A DNA stretch of 64,000 nt from Liriodendron chinense (Eukaryota > Streptophyta > Magnoliopsida > Magnoliales > Magnoliaceae), in contig PVNU02001548.1 in the NCBI GenBank assembly GCA_003013855.2, positions 2,604,001 to 2,668,000 of the forward strand, given 5' to 3'. The notes beneath the pieces are model-generated. The model was given only the letters and a program-made list of their open reading frames with translations. It was not told where the DNA came from and ran no database searches. The translations under genes and the position numbers were made by a program. Positions 47,201-60,400 of this stretch are shown one piece after another (position 1 is the first letter of the stretch; the number at the start of each line of letters is the position of its first letter).

Positions 47201-49147
47201 ATCCCTCTTGATTAAATAGTTTTAGCAATCCAGCTAATTAAAAAAATCCACATCGATTATAATAGAGGTCTAATTGTAGATTTGGATTATTCATGAAGTG
47301 GAGTCTACCTCTAATTGTCATTTTTAAATGAAAGTCAAGAAAAAGAGAGAAGTTATGATATTAGAAAGTAATTTATGTTAATAATATGTTATGTTATATT
47401 ATGTTATTTCAAAAATAATTTTTCTCAACAACTGAGAACCAAACAATTGTTATAAGCGAAATAAACAACGTCAATCATCTTATACATATAAAATTAGACT
47501 TTTGGAACTAAGTTTTTCTTTACATGTAACTTTGCTTTGAATATTTTCTTTCAAGGGTAGTCACCAAACGGGTAATAAAAGATTAAGAATTAGTAGCAAA
47601 TTCAAAAAATAAAAAAAAGATGAGGATCCTAATTCTTTAATAGATGGGATGCACCATAAAATATGCTAATCATTTAGTATTTAATATGTAACGCCTCTTA
47701 GGATGGGTTTCAAGGTGATTTAACTAGCAAAACTTGGGATTTTGCGAAGCGGTTATGATATAATTAGGGTTATATAAATCACATTTTAATTCTTGTTTTT
47801 CAGGAATTTACAAAACATAAAAATAAAAAATCCCTTGGTTTATAAATTTACACAATCCAAGCACCGTAATGTAGAAATATAATCAACAGGTTCTAGAATT
47901 CTAACTTCTAAATGTTTTTAATATAATTTAAAGCATGAACATATGGATTTTCAGAAAATTCATGAAAAATCCTTTAGTTTACATTGTTTCACAATCCAGT
48001 CTTCAAATCTTAAGTTTTTGGGTAAATGGGATATTATATATGAACCTAAAATCTTGTCCTCATCATACTAATGTGATTTAAACTACAACATCTCTAATAT
48101 TTCACATAAATAACGAAATTTACAACATTCAATCATTAAGCTTAATAAGCAACATTATACATGATTGAATATACGTATTATATAAGAATGAAACAAGGCC
48201 TGAAAACTGATTAATATCGTGATAAATTGCATGCAATCAACGCAAGCCCAAAAGTGAACCTGAACGACGATCTCAACAACGATTCGCGGCTGTTTTTCTT
48301 CATCACGTTCGCCCACGATCGATGGGTGTTTTCTCACTGATTCTCTCTCTGGAATAGAGTCTGATGAGGGTTTTTTTTTTCCTTCTCCCTAATTCTACAA
48401 GCATGCATAAGGATTTAAAGTGTCCTTTTGCATCAAGGTCCGGAGTTCTAATCATTAGAGGATAGTGCACGAATTTGCTAGAAGTTTCTTGTTTAATCCT
48501 CTCTTCTCAAGTTGTTGAAGGGTTCGTTCGCTCCCTGATCTCGTTTTTGAGAAACAAAATTTACTTAGGTTATAAAGGCCATGCAATGGATGGTTTAGAT
48601 CTTGAGATGGGAGTTTGATGGTGATTAGTGGTCAATGTTACACGGTTTGGAAGATGACCACCTCTAACGGTAGATTCAACTTACCGATCGATCTCTTTGA
48701 AATGTTTACACTAAATGGTTCGTATGCTCGAAAGAAAGCTCGAGGGCTCATTGATCTGATGGTTAAGATGTGTTTATTCAGTGGGTTTCGTGTAGAATGT
48801 TTTTTCTCGTTCCTTAAAATTCCATCGAAAATGGGAATCGCAAGATGTCGTTGATGGATCTCAAGATTTCAAATGGTCTGGATTGAAGAGTTAAGAGCTC
48901 CACTGTAACATATATGTGGTGGTTGGTTTTGGGCTGGGTTCACATGTCTAAACATATTAAACCAGAGGCTATGTATTCTTTACGGAGTATACATCTCGGT
49001 TGCCCATCTACTGAATGGGTTGGATAGTCGAAAGAATAGTTCTAAGCAGGTCTTTTTGAATGGATGGCTAAACGGCAATGAATCCCAAAACTAATGATTG
49101 GATTGTCTTCGAAATGTGGAATGCAGATTGTTTGCTCTGCTTCAACT
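47201..49147. other. no gene; possible LTR start at 47687
   Basis: A/T-rich. TGTAACGCCTCTTAGG at 47687 looks like an LTR 5' end of the TGTAACGnCTC type, but no matching 3' end was found. Confidence 0.3.
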
Positions 49148-49269
49148 GGATTTTTCTATTTGTCGAGGCTTGATTGGTTCACTCAGAATTAACTACATTA
49201 AATGCAGTAGTGTTGACAACGCCAATGCTAAACTGGACCAATTATGTGATAGGCAAAGAGGAAAATCCC
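49148..49269. mobile_element. small inverted-repeat element (~120 bp), copy 1
   Basis: Ends GGATTTTTCTATTTG and, inverted, CAAAGAGGAAAATCCC. The centre has ACATTAAATGCAGTAGTGTTGA. A related copy with the same ends and centre lies at 62601-62724. Confidence 0.55.
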
Positions 49270-50830
49270 ATTGAAGCCAAGCAGACTATTCGCACTCGGA
49301 AACAGGTCATGGGCTCTTCGAAGCATAGGGAAGTAAATACATGGTTGGTTTTGCAAAATGACTGAAGGGAATACGATGTAGGGCATGTGTGAGTGTATAA
49401 GATCTATTTGGTTTTTAGGAATTAAAAACCTTGGAGGAATCTTCCAAGAAAATTCGGAGATCTCCGGAAACATGCCTAGACGTAGCTTAATGTGAAAGGT
49501 GAACCAATAGGTTTGTTGGGGGTCACAAGAGGATCGCATTGGTGGTCTTTGTCTGAAGTTTGAGTGGGCCATCTAGCGGATGTGATGAAGATTTATATGG
49601 ATGGTGGATATTGAGACTTGGGCAGAGCAATTGGGTATGTGCGGTTCAATAGAGTCGAATAAGCTGCAGTTGAATTTTCATAGTGATCGGATTTCCACAA
49701 ATAAGTTTTCTAAAGATTAATGCCTAGCAGGAACATGTACACTGTAGGGATATTTTAAATGATTGATGAGGTGTCTGTAACAATTAGAATTGGATTTTAA
49801 CTGTAGAATATGATCATGCAAAAGTAAGAATGTATGGTCGGTTTGAAATCATTGATGGACAGTTGTAAGAGTGGTTTGGGTAATCTTTGGACAAGTTTGC
49901 CATGATGGGATGGTCAAATGATGGCGTGGACTGTTTGATTGCTAGATCTAAGTCTAATTTAGGTATCTCTTCGGCTGGTGTGGACTGTTAGATTACTAGA
50001 TCTAAGTCTAATTTAGGTATCTTTTCAGTTGGTTTGGTGAGTAATCATGTATACGAGTGGATGTTAATGTCAATGAATGAATGGCTTAGGATTTGAATAA
50101 AATTGGAAGATTTACATTTGTTGGTTTAGGATAGGAATTGTGGATTGGTCTATCTTCTAAGTTAGGTTATTTTGGATGGTTTAAGTTATTTTGGTAAGGT
50201 CAAAAGATCCTAATTGAGTGGTTTTGATACAAAATTCATGGGTCAAAGTTAGGTAAGTTTATGGTTATGTTTAATGGATAAATTTGATCTAATTTATAAT
50301 CTATTGGGTAATCTTGTGAGTGTGAGTAGTGGGAGTATATTAGTATACATATCTAGATATATAAATGTATAGACAAGTTCATATAACTATTAATTAAGAA
50401 AATCCATAGTTTACACTAAAGCGATAGATCACCCATATCAATGATCACAACTCACATAAATTAATGGATGCATGTATGCATAGATGCATAAATAAATGCA
50501 AGCATATACATATATGTGTACAAGAGAGCTTACAAAACCCCATGTCATTACGTTATGTGTGCACGTTTGCAACCAAAATCTTCAAACACACACACAAAAA
50601 AAAAAGAAGAAAAAAAAGAGAGGGAGAGAAATATTCCTTAATGTGCCATCATCCATAGTTTTCAATAGCAGGCTTTCAATCCCACTTTTCCGGTTGTGTG
50701 GTCTACTCGAGTTCTAGATTTGTCTCATTTTTGGGCTATGACCTACAATGAGCTAGAAAAATGGAGGGACAGATTGAATAAAACACATACAGGGCCTACA
50801 GAGTTTTCAACTAGCTAGCTGGCTGGTGTT
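49270..50830. other. no gene; one 54-bp tandem duplication
   Basis: At 49923-50030 a 54-bp unit beginning GG(C/T)GTGGACTGTT is present twice. Otherwise A/T-rich with short open frames and short runs of 'atgcata'-like sequence around 50460-50520. Confidence 0.45.
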
Positions 50831-51820
50831 GGGAGTAGATTAAGTGCGGCGCGGCCCCACCCAAGACAGTATGGGGCTCACCTTGATGTATTTATTCTAT
50901 ACCCACGCTTTCCATCTATTTTTGTTATAGTCATTTTAAGGCATGAGCCCAAAAATGAAACAATGGTTATAGACCATACGATACCATGAGTAGGGCTGTA
51001 AATGGATCAGCGGACAAGATGGGGCACCCAGACCTAACCCATTTAGACCCCACCCAGACCCCACCCATTTGTTATATGGTACAGGTTTGAGTCCAAGAAC
51101 AGACCCAGTTGCTAAACGGGTCAGGGTCTGGTTTCCTTTATATTAGGCCTGACCCGACCCGACCCGACCCAACCTGACCCAACCCGACCTGAACCCATTT
51201 AGTAAGTGGGCAGGTTTGGTTTGTGTTTCAAGGGACCCATCCAGCCCAGACCTATTTAGACCCGATTTTAAGCCTTGTTAAAATGCTTGCATACTAGATT
51301 TAGACCCAGACCCATTAGGCCCGATCCATTTATAAATGATTCTGGGTGGATCTCCCTTTACCTAGACCCATTTATAAATGGGTCTGATGGGTTGACCCGG
51401 ACCCGACCTAGACCCGCCCATTTAGTAAATGGGGACTCTGGTTTTGGTTAAACCCACTCCAAACCCGATCATTTACCGCCCTAACCATGAGTAACGGTGG
51501 TGATTGACCATCAATGGGCCACATAAGTTTTGGATCAAGCTGATGCTTGTTTTTCCCCTTCCTGTAGGTTTATGTAATCTTATCAACAGGTTGAATGGTA
51601 ATTACACATTATAGAAACATTACGGTGGGCCACTGGAGGTTTTAATGGTTGGGCGCTCAATCAACTCCGTTTCCTATAGGATGGTCCACTTGAGATTTGG
51701 ATCTTCTTCATTTTTTTTGGCTAATGCCCTAAAATTATATGGAAAATAGATGGACGGCATGGATATATAATACATACATCAAGGTGGGCCCCACGGTAAG
51801 AGCCGCACCTAATCGGCTCC
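50831..51820. mobile_element. GGCCCAC foldback MITE, copy H, split by a hAT-like element
   Basis: The left part (50831-50990) starts GGGAGTAGATTAAGTGCGGC and has 'agtcattttaaggcatgagcc'. The right part (51484-51820) resumes with the second half of the family sequence and ends GCCGCACCTAATCGGCTCC. Removing the insert gives a MITE of about 490 bp, the usual size. Flanks (GGCTGGTGT, AGGTGGTGT) match at 7 of 9 positions, which only hints at a 9-bp duplication. Confidence 0.8.
50983..51491. mobile_element. hAT-like non-autonomous element with perfect 8-bp duplication
   Basis: The element (50991-51483, 493 bp) starts TAGGGCTGTAAATGG and ends CATTTACCGCCCTA, inverse copies with one mismatch over 14 bp. 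ACCATGAG flanks it at 50983-50990 and 51484-51491. The 8-bp duplication and TAGGG(C/G)TGTAAA ends fit the hAT superfamily. The interior is built of repeated 'gacccgacc' and 'agacccatttataaatggg' phrases. There is no transposase, so it must be moved in trans. Confidence 0.9.
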
Positions 51821-51910
51821 AGGTGGTGTGGGGGCATCAGCCAATCCACGTCCCGCGTCCGGATACCGGATACCCCTATGGCTTGGCCCAAATCCGAACA
51901 GGGCACGGAT

Positions 51911-52404
51911 GCAGATTGCGTCCTGCCCCCTGCCAGGAGCTCCAGCTATGTGTAGGCAACGGTGCTGTATGTGTTTCATCCATGCCATCCATTTGTTTTC
52001 CCAGATCATTTTAGGAGATGATTCCCAAAAGAAAACACAGATTTAAGGCTCAAGTGGACCACACCACAGGAGTCAGTAGTGATAGTAACGCCCACCGTTG
52101 AAACCTTCCTAGGGCCCACCATAATCTTTATTTTCCATCCAACCTGTTTATAAGGTCACATGGAGTTGGATGAAGGGAAAACACAAACATCAGCTTTATC
52201 AAAACTTCTACAGCTCCCAATAAGGTTTTAATGGTGAGGATTCAATATCCACTGTGTAGTCCACTTGGGCGTTGATTCTGCCTAATGTTTGGGCTAGCAT
52301 ACTAAAATGATCTGGAAAAATGAATGGACGGAGAGGATAAAACAGATACATCATGTTGGGCCCCACAGAGCCCCTGCAATCATGTTGGTCAGGACGCAAT
52401 CCGC
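51911..52404. mobile_element. GGCCCAC foldback MITE, copy I
   Basis: Ends GCAGATTGCGTCCTGCCCCC and, inverted, GGTCAGGACGCAATCCGCCC. The interior has both halves: 'agatcattttaggagatg', 'tggaccacaccacagg', 'tgatctggaaaaatgaatggacgg' and 'gttgggccccacag'. No clear duplication. Confidence 0.75.
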
Positions 52405-55400
52405 CCCCCTATGTAGACTCAAGACTCTTATCAAAACAGGAAATGGTGCTGACGTGGTTATTTAGGAAGTAGGGGCATTTTCGTTAATCCGCACCTTTTG
52501 ATCCTTTCCGCGTTACTTCCACTAAACGGAGGAATCAATTCCTCATGCGCGCGGCGCGGCTCGGTGTCACCGGCCGCCATGCGCTGGGTCGCTAATAGTT
52601 CCACCACGCGACAAAACTAAGGTCCATGTGGGGCCCACCTTGCTGAGGCAAATCTATCGAGGCAGCTCCCCCCCTTCTTCCCCACCGCGTGATGATCAAC
52701 AGCGTTCATCAAGAGGGACTCACCCGTAAATGACTCATATTCATCAGACGTCTCGCATCTGTACAACGGTGGACCAGATGCAACGGTCCAAGAAAGCTGT
52801 TTCTCATTCACGTTTTGTATGGACGGTAAAGATCTATGGTCAGTGGAAATTTTTTCTATGTGATCCATCTAAGTTAGGAACAACTGGATGAACGGTATGG
52901 ATCAGCTTTTAGCGGGGCAGAAGAGGCGATCGGAGAGAGCATCTTTGCGTATCACCAAAATCAACTTTTCGTTAAGAGAAAAGCTTCGGTACTCTGGCAG
53001 AGGGGGATGGATGATACGACAGGCGCCTACCTAGAAATTGCATACGTGGCATACGTTAATCAAATCAAACGGTCCAAATTACGGGTCTCTTTTTAGATGT
53101 ATCCTGGACTAAAAGTCATGCTTATTTGACCATCTGACCGTCGGATTGATGGACATTTTATTGGACAGATAAGAATGAAAAATATCTGATGGAATCTGTT
53201 CCAACGAACAAGTGTCCACGAATCAAAGGCTAGGATAGTTCAAATAATCTGATATTGCGATTGCGACTTGGTAAGACTTGAGAGTGGGTTTGGACAATTT
53301 AGTCGGTTTAGGTTGAGTTTGAGTTGATGGATGGCACGTATACATTTTATTAGTGCCTGTGTATCAAGCGTCATAGGCTTACAGAGTATTAAAGAAGGGT
53401 CGGTTTGAGTGGATAGAAGAAAAGAGAGGGAATAGGGTTTTTGGTGGGCCACCTCTCATCCCATCCAAAAACATACCCACCCACACACAGCCCTCAATAG
53501 CACCCAATCCTCATCCATGACCTCACATGTCACACCCATCTCTCTCTCTCTCTCTCTCTCTCTACAGTGGGGCCCACCTCCCATATGAAGTCAGCTCTTT
53601 TGGTTTCAAGAGGGTTGGGCCCTTCTTTTCTACACCAACGGGAAATGCTTCCTACTTCAGTTGGGATCCATAAGTGTGTCTGGCCCTTGGCCAAGCTATA
53701 CTTGGTGCACCTTCAATACCAGCCCATCCATATAATCAAGGAACTGGGTTCGATCCAGGTGGGGCCCACTTGTCAGCTCAATAGTGTTATTATGAATGGC
53801 TGATTTGCACCCAACTTACCAGGTTCAACCTATTTAAGTACTGGACCGGAAAATCAACTAGTTGAAGCCTAGTTGATTAGATTAGATTTTTTTTTTTTTT
53901 TTATAATGTGTAAAGATCTTTAAAAGTTTCTAGAATTTTTTAAAAATATTTTATAATTATAGGGCTCACCTGGTAGCTGATCTTGGACAAATACCAAGCT
54001 CGGCCACCCAATCATCAGACGTGGGCTAAGGGTTTATGTTGATTGTGAACTTGTTGGTGACTTTATTTTGACTTTCTATTGTTTTGTTACGAATGGTTGG
54101 CAGTTTAATGAACAGGCGGGCCTGATTTTTGCGTGATGAGGATAATCCACACGAAGCAGTCCACCTTATATACGGCCTAGATGTTTCACTCACATGCCAA
54201 GTTGTGGTTGGTAACTTTGTGCAAAGAGTTCCAATAAAATGGAAGGAAAGATCCATGGTGGTTTTGTCCGCCTTCTATTGATGGGTGGGCCAGATTGTAG
54301 TGATACATGCAATTGGGTGGGTGTGTTTTGCCTTGAATTGTCCATAGCCCGAAAAGTCTTATGATCAGACAATCCTAACCATTCAATCCATATTGGGTGG
54401 GCCCAACTTATTTACCTGAAAAATAAACGGGCTCTCTAGGTATAATTTAAAAGGCCCAATGGAGGCCCAAAATCTCGACAGGCCATGGTAGGGCATCGGT
54501 TCATCTGCCCGGCTGGTCCGAAAGCCCAATTTGATGGTTGGGTCTTGGCCCAGATTTGGAGGGCTGGCCCAGGTCTACTGTTTAGCCTAAAAATGAACGG
54601 CAGGGCTCGGGCTGACCTGGGTCTATGCTCGAATTGATATTTGACAATCCTACATTAATGAGGTGATTTGAGCTGTATGATATATATGTGGTCTGCATAT
54701 GAATGATGAAAATACAGAACAGCCAATGGCCCACCATCAAAGTGAAAATTCCTCTAATTAGTTGGTTAGGAACTTAGGATCGGCTCGATTTGTGCAAATG
54801 TCTATAGATCTGGACCGTCAGATCATGAAGGCATGTTGTGATGAAGTATCAGCCAAAAATCATCCCATTGGAAGTTAATCTCATTCATTGATTGGGAAGG
54901 CGTGGATAGGGTGGCCTATCAATTGGACAGTCCAGATCGATTGATATCTAGGCCGATCTCATGGTTTTCACAAAGACGATCCATATAACCCGTTTTGGAC
55001 ACCGTGAAATTTGGGAATGGAATCAGGGAGTCATGATACTCTCGGAGAGGAGGGAGTCATGATACTCTGAAATCAGCCGATTAGATGCCTTACGCGGAGG
55101 AGTCGGAGAGCAGGGTCGTTCATATGCATGCACTCGACTATTGTACACGTGGTGTGTGTACAACTTGTTTACACTCATTTTTGGTACCCGAACGTGAATC
55201 AATGGAAAACCGGCACTTGTTGACACTATGAGTTTGATACTCACAAAATCCTGCTAGCATATGAAGATATATTCGTCGGATCTTCCTTCTGCGATACTCG
55301 TTTCGTTATTAATGCAGTGGCACAGGCCTTAATGCATGTCTTTAAGGGAGCAAGTCAACAAATGCCACATGGTCATGATTGACGTACCAATTAATTAGGC

Positions 55401-55769
55401 AATGTACTCACACATTTATAAAGATTCACTGATGGCCAAAATCCTATCATGAATTTGGTTATGATACACTCAATAAGATAGTCTTTCAAAGCCCTTTCAA
55501 AATGAGAGATTTTTCTGTAGAGATGTTCAAAGAGTTTGCAAATGTTACGAAGATTCCGAATATCCGAAAATTGGACCAATATCCAAGCAAATTCGGTTAT
55601 GATCTGGACCCAAATCAAGAGAGGACGGACATCAGCCAAATTAGGTCCCAGTCCATACGACACTCGGAATAAAGAGGATGGCAGTGCTCGATGAAAGATC
55701 CGATCCGACCCATCCGATAATAGATCAAGATCTGTTGGATCTAGCCCATCAAACCTCTCCAAGGATCAG

Positions 55770-55805
<36 letters not shown>

Positions 55806-57600
55806 CAAGAGGTGATTTGATAGGATCTTCCAAATGAATGATCGTGATTGATTTAAGGTATGAGATTAGCAGGTTATGAAGATCTCCCATGACGGGATCA
55901 ACTATGAGAACAAGATATAAGAAGTCAACTATTTCAGATCTATCTGAAATCTTTTCTATTGGAATGTATGCCGTAAAAAAAATATTAAAGATTCAGGATC
56001 AACAAGGAAACCCAATGAAGGCTTAGCCACCTTGGCAACTTACAAAATTAGCATGCGAAAAAGAGCTCGAAGCCCTACGCTAAACATATCTATATACTAT
56101 TACAATTTATCATTCGTCTATTTTTACTTTTATTTTAGCATAGTCTAGTCTAGCTTAGATTTAGCATTTTTTTTTTTTAACACACCCACCCTTGTTAACT
56201 AGGCAATGCACCCACTCGGTTAGTCACATGATGCACCCACACCCACTGGTGGGGGTTAGTGTGTCTCCTTAGCACTCGAACCTGAGACCTGTTATTGAAA
56301 CACCTAGGCATCTTTTAATTAGACTAGCAGGTGAGCCCAGCTTTAACATAGATTGCTACTGTCCAGCGTTTATCGTTATAATACCATATGATTAGATTAA
56401 ATGTCCACAATCTTAAGTTGTTGGATCCTAATCAACTGAGTTCTTACTTATGTGAACATACCTCTCTTATCACATTCAATTAACCATTTGCTCAATTATT
56501 TATTTGTACAAATCGATTAGGTGTTTATCTCTCATTTGTTTATTTTTTAAGTTATTTTTATACTATGTCAATGAGTCACATATTTAAATTATTAATAAAA
56601 ATCAGTATTGTTTAACCTTATCTATTTATTTATTTGTTTATTTATTTTTAATTTTTGAAAAATTTATTGCATTTATCGGTGAAAGAAAAGTCCTGTAATC
56701 ATAAGGCGAAAACAATTTATTAAGAAGGACTAACTCCAACCTTTTACGAATTACCTAATCGTTGACCACAACATATGGTTGAGAAGATATAGCTTGATCT
56801 TGTATCCAGTCTTCAATTAGTTTGACTCAATGGGAAGACACCAACATTTAATTAAATATTGAGTCAGGTAGACTACGGCACACCCTGCATTTCACAATCG
56901 CATATGATATCTAAATATAGGTCCTGGAGGCTTACGCATGTGACCTCATGCTTGATCGGATTCATTAAGCAATTTTAACCTCATTTTATTTTTTGAATTT
57001 GTACGTTCTATTTTGCCGCCATTAGATGTCCACCAATCGGCCATCTAGAACATAGGATTAGTTTAATTGCTTGGCTCCAAATTGCAATTGTGTTGGATTG
57101 TAATTGCATGTCTAGGATCGGCCGATCATACACATGACATGCATGAGAATCCAGGTGGTCCGAATCACGTGATTCCATAGCGGATGAAGCGTACACTAAA
57201 AAAAGAAGAAAAAAACACCAAATGGGTGATCCTAACTGTCCACTTGGTGGACCGGCAATTGACAGTGGGAAAGAACATGATCAGCTGAAAAGATTCAATC
57301 ACAGTGGCTTAGTGCATCAGATGGAATGTATGGCCCACCTGAGGGTTGGAAAAGAAACGGAGGATGGCCCAAAAGTCTTCTGGGTTTGAAGATTGGGCTG
57401 CCCATTGTTTCATTTTTTTCCTTGGGGTTATAGTACGTTTTATTAATGGAATTTTACAAAAAACAACCTACTTTTTATAGAATTTACACTTTATACCTTT
57501 TTCAAAAAGTTTTTCAATAAATTACCTCATTAATTTAATTAATTATCATTGAAGTATATCATTAGATTTCTTAATGGAAGTTGGGTGCGAGCAAAGCGAT
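52405..57600. other. no gene seen; scattered simple repeats
   Basis: Low coding potential throughout. Simple repeats are (TC)12 at 53539-53562, (GA)14 at 55774-55801 and a T run at 53888-53902. A short duplication 'gggagtcatgatactct' occurs at 55027 and 55054. Around 54400-54640 'ggcccaggtcta' and 'gggctcgggctgacctgg' phrases suggest a worn hAT-type element. A SINE-like piece is listed separately. Confidence 0.4.
56167..56345 (-). mobile_element. tRNA-derived SINE-like element with poly(A) tail
   Basis: On the minus strand a tRNA-like head ('gggctcacctgctagtctaa', then 'aggtctcaggttcgagtgct') contains a B box GGTTCGAGTGC (56282-56272). It is followed by a 'gtgggtgtgggtgca' body and ends in a 12-A tail (plus-strand T run 56167-56178). 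TAGATT occurs just outside both ends (56156 and 56350), a possible target duplication with small differences. Confidence 0.5.
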
Positions 57601-58680
57601 CCGTGGCTTGGATGGGCCCCACTGCAATGTTTATAGAAGATGCAACTCACTAGTGCATCATTCCATATTAGGCCCAGGGTCCAAAACTCAGCCCCATCCG
57701 TAAAACACCCACTCCTGAAACTGTTTCTCTTGGTGTGGCCCACTTAAATAAGGGATGGACCCGATTTTCAGGCCCAAGGCCTAAATTTTGGTGTGACATC
57801 TTGTGATTGGAATGGATTTCATATAATTATCATGGTGGGCCCCATATAAAATCAAGGACGGATGTCTCTCTCCAATTGCCTTTGTCCTCGCCCACTCGAA
57901 TTATAGGTCAGCCTGAACTTTTGGCCTTGGCCTAACATAAGATTACACATCTAATTGTTCAAGTAGATCTCAAATAAACATTATGGTGGGTCCTGTGAAA
58001 CATCAAGCTGTCTGCGTGGAAAAAATCCCTTTTTTAAAATGTCATCTGAAATGTGTTTTTTAAAATAACTTAGAAAGGGGACACCCACCCTTTATTTTTA
58101 CAAGGTCCACTTTGATGTGTATGTAAAATCCAACCGTTAGATATGTAATCCCAAAATAAGCCTAGGTGAAAAAACTTCAGCTGATGGTGGGCACACCAAA
58201 GGAAACAATTGGATAAGAAAATCCACCTTTATTTTTATAGGGCTCACCATGATGATTATATAGAATCAACTTGTAGATGCAGCACGTACAGTTATGCCTG
58301 GAGTCATAATATTAGGCTCATCCATGATTCAGGTGATCCACACCAAGGGTAACAATTCAAAGGGTGAGTGTTGTCTTGCATACCATTTCCATTCGTGTGG
58401 TCCATCTAAATCACGAATGGGATTGATTTTTTAAACCTTGGCCCAACATGGGGTTGCGCATTTCGTACTTGGGGTGGATTTCAAGTAATGTAAAATATTA
58501 TGGTAAGGTCCACCTGAGCCACAACTGGGTCCACCTCAACTTCTGCGTTAATCTAAATAAAGGTGATCCAGTGATGGGGTAGCTTGTTGAAAAAGGTACC
58601 CAAATGTAAGCTGTTGATAAAATTTCCTATTATTAATCAAAGTTAAGCTAATTTTACATAGGTGTACTTCTATTACCCAA
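57601..58680. repeat. diverged GGCCCAC-type repeat block
   Basis: Recurrent phrases GGGCCCCACTGCAATG, GTGTGGCCCACTT, GGTGGGCCCCATATAA and 'cccaccctttatttttacaagg' occur with 'tgatccacaccaaggg'. They point to several worn elements related to, but not collinear with, the foldback MITEs. No gene seen. Confidence 0.4.
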
Positions 58681-58687
58681 CCCATTT

Positions 58688-59174
58688 GGGAGCGGATTAG
58701 GCGCGGCCCCTGCCTCACCAAGACGGTGCAGCCCTTGCTGTGGGGCCCACCTTGATACATGTATTCTATATCCAAGCCATCCATCTGTTTTTCTAAGATT
58801 ATTTTATGGCATGAGACAAAAAATGAAGCAAATATACATCTCAGGTGGACCATACCATAGGAAAAAGTAGTGATTGACCATTAAGAACTTATAATCGCCA
58901 CAAAAGTTTTAGATCAAGCTGATATTCATTTCATTCCCTTCATCCAGGTTTATGTGACCTTATCCATAGGTTGAATGACAAATAAACATTATTGTGGGCC
59001 CTAGAAGTTTTTAATGGCGGGAACGTTCAATTACTACTGTTTCCCATAGCATGGTCCACCTGAGATTTGGATCTGCTTCATTTTTAGACCTCATGCCCTA
59101 AAATGATCTGGCAAAACAGATGGACGGTGTGGATATAGAATGCATACATTAAGGTTGGCTACCTAATCCGCTCC
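58688..59174. mobile_element. GGCCCAC foldback MITE, copy J
   Basis: Starts GGGAGCGGATTAGGCGCGGC and ends GGCTACCTAATCCGCTCC. Inside are GCTGTGGGGCCCACCTTGAT, 'aggtggaccataccatagg', 'catggtccacctgagatttgg' and 'gatggacggtgtggatatag'. No clear target duplication. Confidence 0.78.
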
Positions 59175-60400
59175 ACCCTAATTCACGCCACCACATGTGC
59201 AAATGTAGAACTGTTCCCACAGATGCCTGAAAGTCAGACTGGCCTGCCCACCTTGTCGGCCAGTGTAAAACGAATGAACCGTTAGCGACATTTATTTCCT
59301 ACCTAGTGGCCCACTAAAATCAGTCGACATGTCTGGTTTTGGGACAGGGCACCCAAAACGAGGGGTTAACCTACTAGTGGCTCATATGTTCCACACGCGT
59401 ACGTGTCATGTCACACGTAGGGATTTCGCCATGGTTTTTTTACTTGGTGACTTGTACCCACTCATTCTCTAAGTAGTCCGAGTCATGACTCTCTGCTTGA
59501 GTCGGGGGTATTTCGGCCAGACTCACGAGTCCGATGTGAATTGAGGTGGTGACTCTCGTCATGCTCACCCAACGGAAACTGAGTTGACTCAGGTTAGACA
59601 TGACTAGGATTACTTGTCAAATCATCAGTTTAGCCATATGCATGCACCATTATGCAAGAAATATCAGGCACAAATCGTCCAGCACAGACAGTCTATGGTT
59701 TATCTAATATATTTCTGAACGAAATCAAGAAAAATAGAGGCAACCTGTCCAAAAGAAAGCCAAAATAAAGCAAGAATAACACATCTTGAAAAATGTGAAA
59801 CAAAGAAGAAGCTTATTCTCTTTTCAATTTATGCATAAATAAAATGTTCCATACACATGCATCATACACGCCAAATGTGTTACATGTGTCATCGTCTGTG
59901 TTCAAACACCCTACATGTATCACATGTATGATACATATCGACAGTCAAGTGCTTTAAATGTGTTATATGTGTCAATGAACACATGAACAATAAAATACTA
60001 CATGTGTCACTATCCATCTTAAGCTCCCTACATATGCCAAATGTGCAATAATTCATTTTTACTCTCTATGTCAACATCTTTAACAAATAATAAACAAAAT
60101 AGCTTGTCCAAGATTGCGTAATCTAAATAACCAATTCAAGATAATAGCATTTAGATAATCTGTTATGAACACAACTTTGCTTGTATCAAAACTTCCTCTT
60201 CAATTACCTTTTGGAAGATCTTGAGCTCTTGAAAGCATTTCCTTCATCCTTTTCATGCCAAATTCCTCTCCTCTCCTTGTGTCTGATGAATTATGCCTCA
60301 ACGATCTCCTTAATAAGGTGTGAATGTTGTCGTGTAGTCGTGATTGCTTTTACTTTTGCTTATCAATTGTATAAATTGGGTGTGAAATTGATTCAAATGT
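59175..60400. other. no gene seen
   Basis: From 59820 to 60050 the sequence repeats 'acatgtgtca'-like phrases loosely. There are short open frames only. Confidence 0.35.
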
